Source: an uncultured Desulfobulbaceae bacterium
Lineage (GTDB): Bacteria; Desulfobacterota; Desulfobulbia; Desulfobulbales; Desulfobulbaceae
Direction: 5' to 3'
Length of the DNA stretch: 13,973 nucleotides
Assembly (NCBI GenBank): GCA_945787305.1
Contig: CALZIH010000034.1
Span: forward strand, 1-13,973
Position numbers and translations under genes: made by a program. Under the pieces are notes generated by a model. That model worked only from the letters and a program-made list of their open reading frames with translations, was not told the DNA's origin and searched no databases. Below, piece by piece: positions 13,022 through 13,973 of this stretch. The first letter of the stretch is position 1. Each line of letters begins with the position of its first letter.

Positions 13022-13831
13022 ATGGATTTTATTAAAGCGATCCTGCTGGGCATCATTCAGGGGTTAACGGAGTTTTTACCTATTTCGAGCTCAGGTCATC
13101 TTGTTATTGGTTCGGAGTTGTTAAACTTCAACGATCCAGGCATCGCTTTTGAAGTCTTTTTGCACCTGGGCACCCTGTTAGCCGTGATTGTGGTCTTTCG
13201 CAGGGAACTTACATTGATGGTGCGAGCGCTAATCACCCCTTCCGAAAAGCGCCGCCAGGACCCAGAGCTGAACCGGATGTTTTTGTGGAATATTTATGTG
13301 GTTATCGCCACCTTGCCTGCGGTCGTCGTTGGCCTCTTCCTCAAGGATTCCATAGAGCAGGTTTTCGATAATATCCTTATTACTTTTTTCATGCTGGCCG
13401 TTACCGGAACAATTATGTTGCTTACCAGCAAGCTTTCAGATAAGTCAAAGGAAGTGAGTTCCAGTCGAAGTCTGCTTATTGGAGTAGCCCAGGCTATTGC
13501 CATTCTTCCGGGGCTTTCCCGTAGCGGATCGACAATATTTACGGGGATGCTTTTGGGGATAAACCGGGAAACGGCTGCCCGTTTTTCCTTTATCATGTCC
13601 ATTCCGGCCATCCTTGGCGCCGCAGTGCTTAAGCTTGGTGACCTTGTAAGTGCGCCGCCTGCCGGCAATGAGCTTGTCAGTATTGGTGCCGGCACCCTTG
13701 CCTCGGCGATATCCGGCTATTTTGCCATTGTCCTGCTGATGGGCATCATCAAAAAGGGAAGGTTACACTGGTTTGGATATTACTGTTTTCTGGTTTCAGC
13801 AATAGGTTTTACCTGGTATTTTAGCCGATGA
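13022..13831 (+). CDS. uppP: Undecaprenyl-diphosphatase UppP/BacA (269 aa)
   Basis: UppP removes a phosphate from undecaprenyl pyrophosphate so that the lipid carrier can be reused for peptidoglycan and other envelope glycans. Excess enzyme gives bacitracin resistance. Both family motifs are intact: Q13-G-L-T-E17 with FLPISSSGH (18-26), and PGLSRSGST (163-171), which contains the catalytic-type arginine R167. Several hydrophobic segments span the protein, and the 269-residue length is normal. The ATG at 13022 gives the conserved start MDFIKAILLGIIQG. There is no Shine-Dalgarno, because the inverted-repeat element ends only eight bases before it. A nearby ATG at 13015 is out of frame. The promoter is not visible and may lie in or before the repeat. 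Confidence 0.97.
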   Translation: MDFIKAILLGIIQGLTEFLPISSSGHLVIGSELLNFNDPGIAFEVFLHLGTLLAVIVVFRRELTLMVRALITPSEKRRQDPELNRMFLWNIYVVIATLPAVVVGLFLKDSIEQVFDNILITFFMLAVTGTIMLLTSKLSDKSKEVSSSRSLLIGVAQAIAILPGLSRSGSTIFTGMLLGINRETAARFSFIMSIPAILGAAVLKLGDLVSAPPAGNELVSIGAGTLASAISGYFAIVLLMGIIKKGRLHWFGYYCFLVSAIGFTWYFSR

Positions 13832-13876
13832 CGGATTCCGTTTTTCCAGGAAATAACAGGACGTTTGTATATAGGG

Positions 13877-13915
13877 TGCCTTGAAAAATTAGGATTTTCG
13901 TTCGAGGTCAAGGCA
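13877..13915. repeat. Inverted repeat TGCCTTGA / TCAAGGCA
   Basis: TGCCTTGA (13877-13884) and TCAAGGCA (13908-13915) are perfect reverse complements with 23 bases between. A shorter AAAAT/ATTTT pair lies inside. There is no T-run. The right arm touches the next hairpin, so both probably belong to one composite intergenic repeat. Confidence 0.55.
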
Positions 13916-13973
13916 TGCGAATAATTTTACCACAGGCATATGTTTGATATTCCGAGGATAAAATTATGAGCAT
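13915..13973. repeat. Long imperfect hairpin running off the right edge
   Basis: ATGC (13915-13918) pairs with GCAT (13970-13973). A facing GA/GA mismatch comes next, then ATAATTTTA (13921-13929) with TAAAATTAT (13959-13967). CC (13930-13931) pairs with GG (13956-13957), and an inner GGCATAT / ATATTCC stem surrounds a small loop. The outer stem reaches the last base of the window, so the repeat probably continues. The ATG at 13966 sits in the right arm behind a GAGGA that is part of the fold, so I do not call a gene start there. Confidence 0.6.

Noticed and set aside
13966..13973. Start of a further gene at the right edge (ATGAGCAT after GAGGA)
   Set aside because: These bases form the right arm of a long hairpin, and only two codons are visible, so a gene cannot be supported.

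Overview
This window looks like chromosomal DNA of a sulfate-reducing or sulfur-disproportionating member of the Desulfobacterota, probably close to the Desulfobulbales. The strongest pointer is an intact dsrC, whose product ends in the two-cysteine tail (C-X10-C-V) used in dissimilatory sulfite reduction. The remaining genes (ppiD, surA, recO, a RodZ-like gene, uppP) are ordinary Gram-negative housekeeping genes. The lineage is inferred from gene content only.

Layout, left to right. At 121-1159 (+) a small four-cysteine zinc-ribbon protein is followed 19 bases later by a RimK-type ATP-grasp ligase. dsrC lies on the minus strand (1232-1552), converging on that pair and sharing a bidirectional terminator with it. 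A periplasmic folding factor of PpiD type (1807-3681, +) runs divergently from dsrC and ends in a hairpin terminator. After a 541-base gap with inverted repeats comes a very large SNF2-family ATPase (4223-8365, +).

A minus-strand group follows, transcribed in the order surA-like (10767-9787), RodZ-like (9726-9163) and recO (9141-8383). It has short gaps (60 and 21 bases) and converges on the SNF2 gene with only 17 bases between stops. To its right lie an orphan short flagellar rod/hook-type protein (11134-11487, +), a gap with two tiny membrane-like reading frames, an exported thioredoxin-fold protein with a WCPPC site (11925-12428, +), a 66-residue secreted protein with very strong expression signals (12574-12774, +), and uppP/bacA (13022-13831, +), which recycles undecaprenyl pyrophosphate.

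Cell-envelope work is the common theme: two parvulin chaperones, an exported thioredoxin-like protein, a RodZ-like membrane protein, UppP and a small secreted protein. Intergenic palindromic repeats are the main non-coding feature. One is a 161-base nested inverted-repeat element (12853-13013) that ends eight bases before uppP. Another is a long hairpin that runs off the right edge and contains a misleading ATG. I see no tRNA, rRNA, CRISPR array, transposase or phage gene. I found no clearly new multi-gene system. The best candidates for novelty are the zinc-ribbon/ATP-grasp pair, the SNF2 protein's long N-terminal half, the 66-residue secreted protein, the orphan flagellar-type gene with its possible upstream c-di-GMP-riboswitch-like leader, and the repeat elements.
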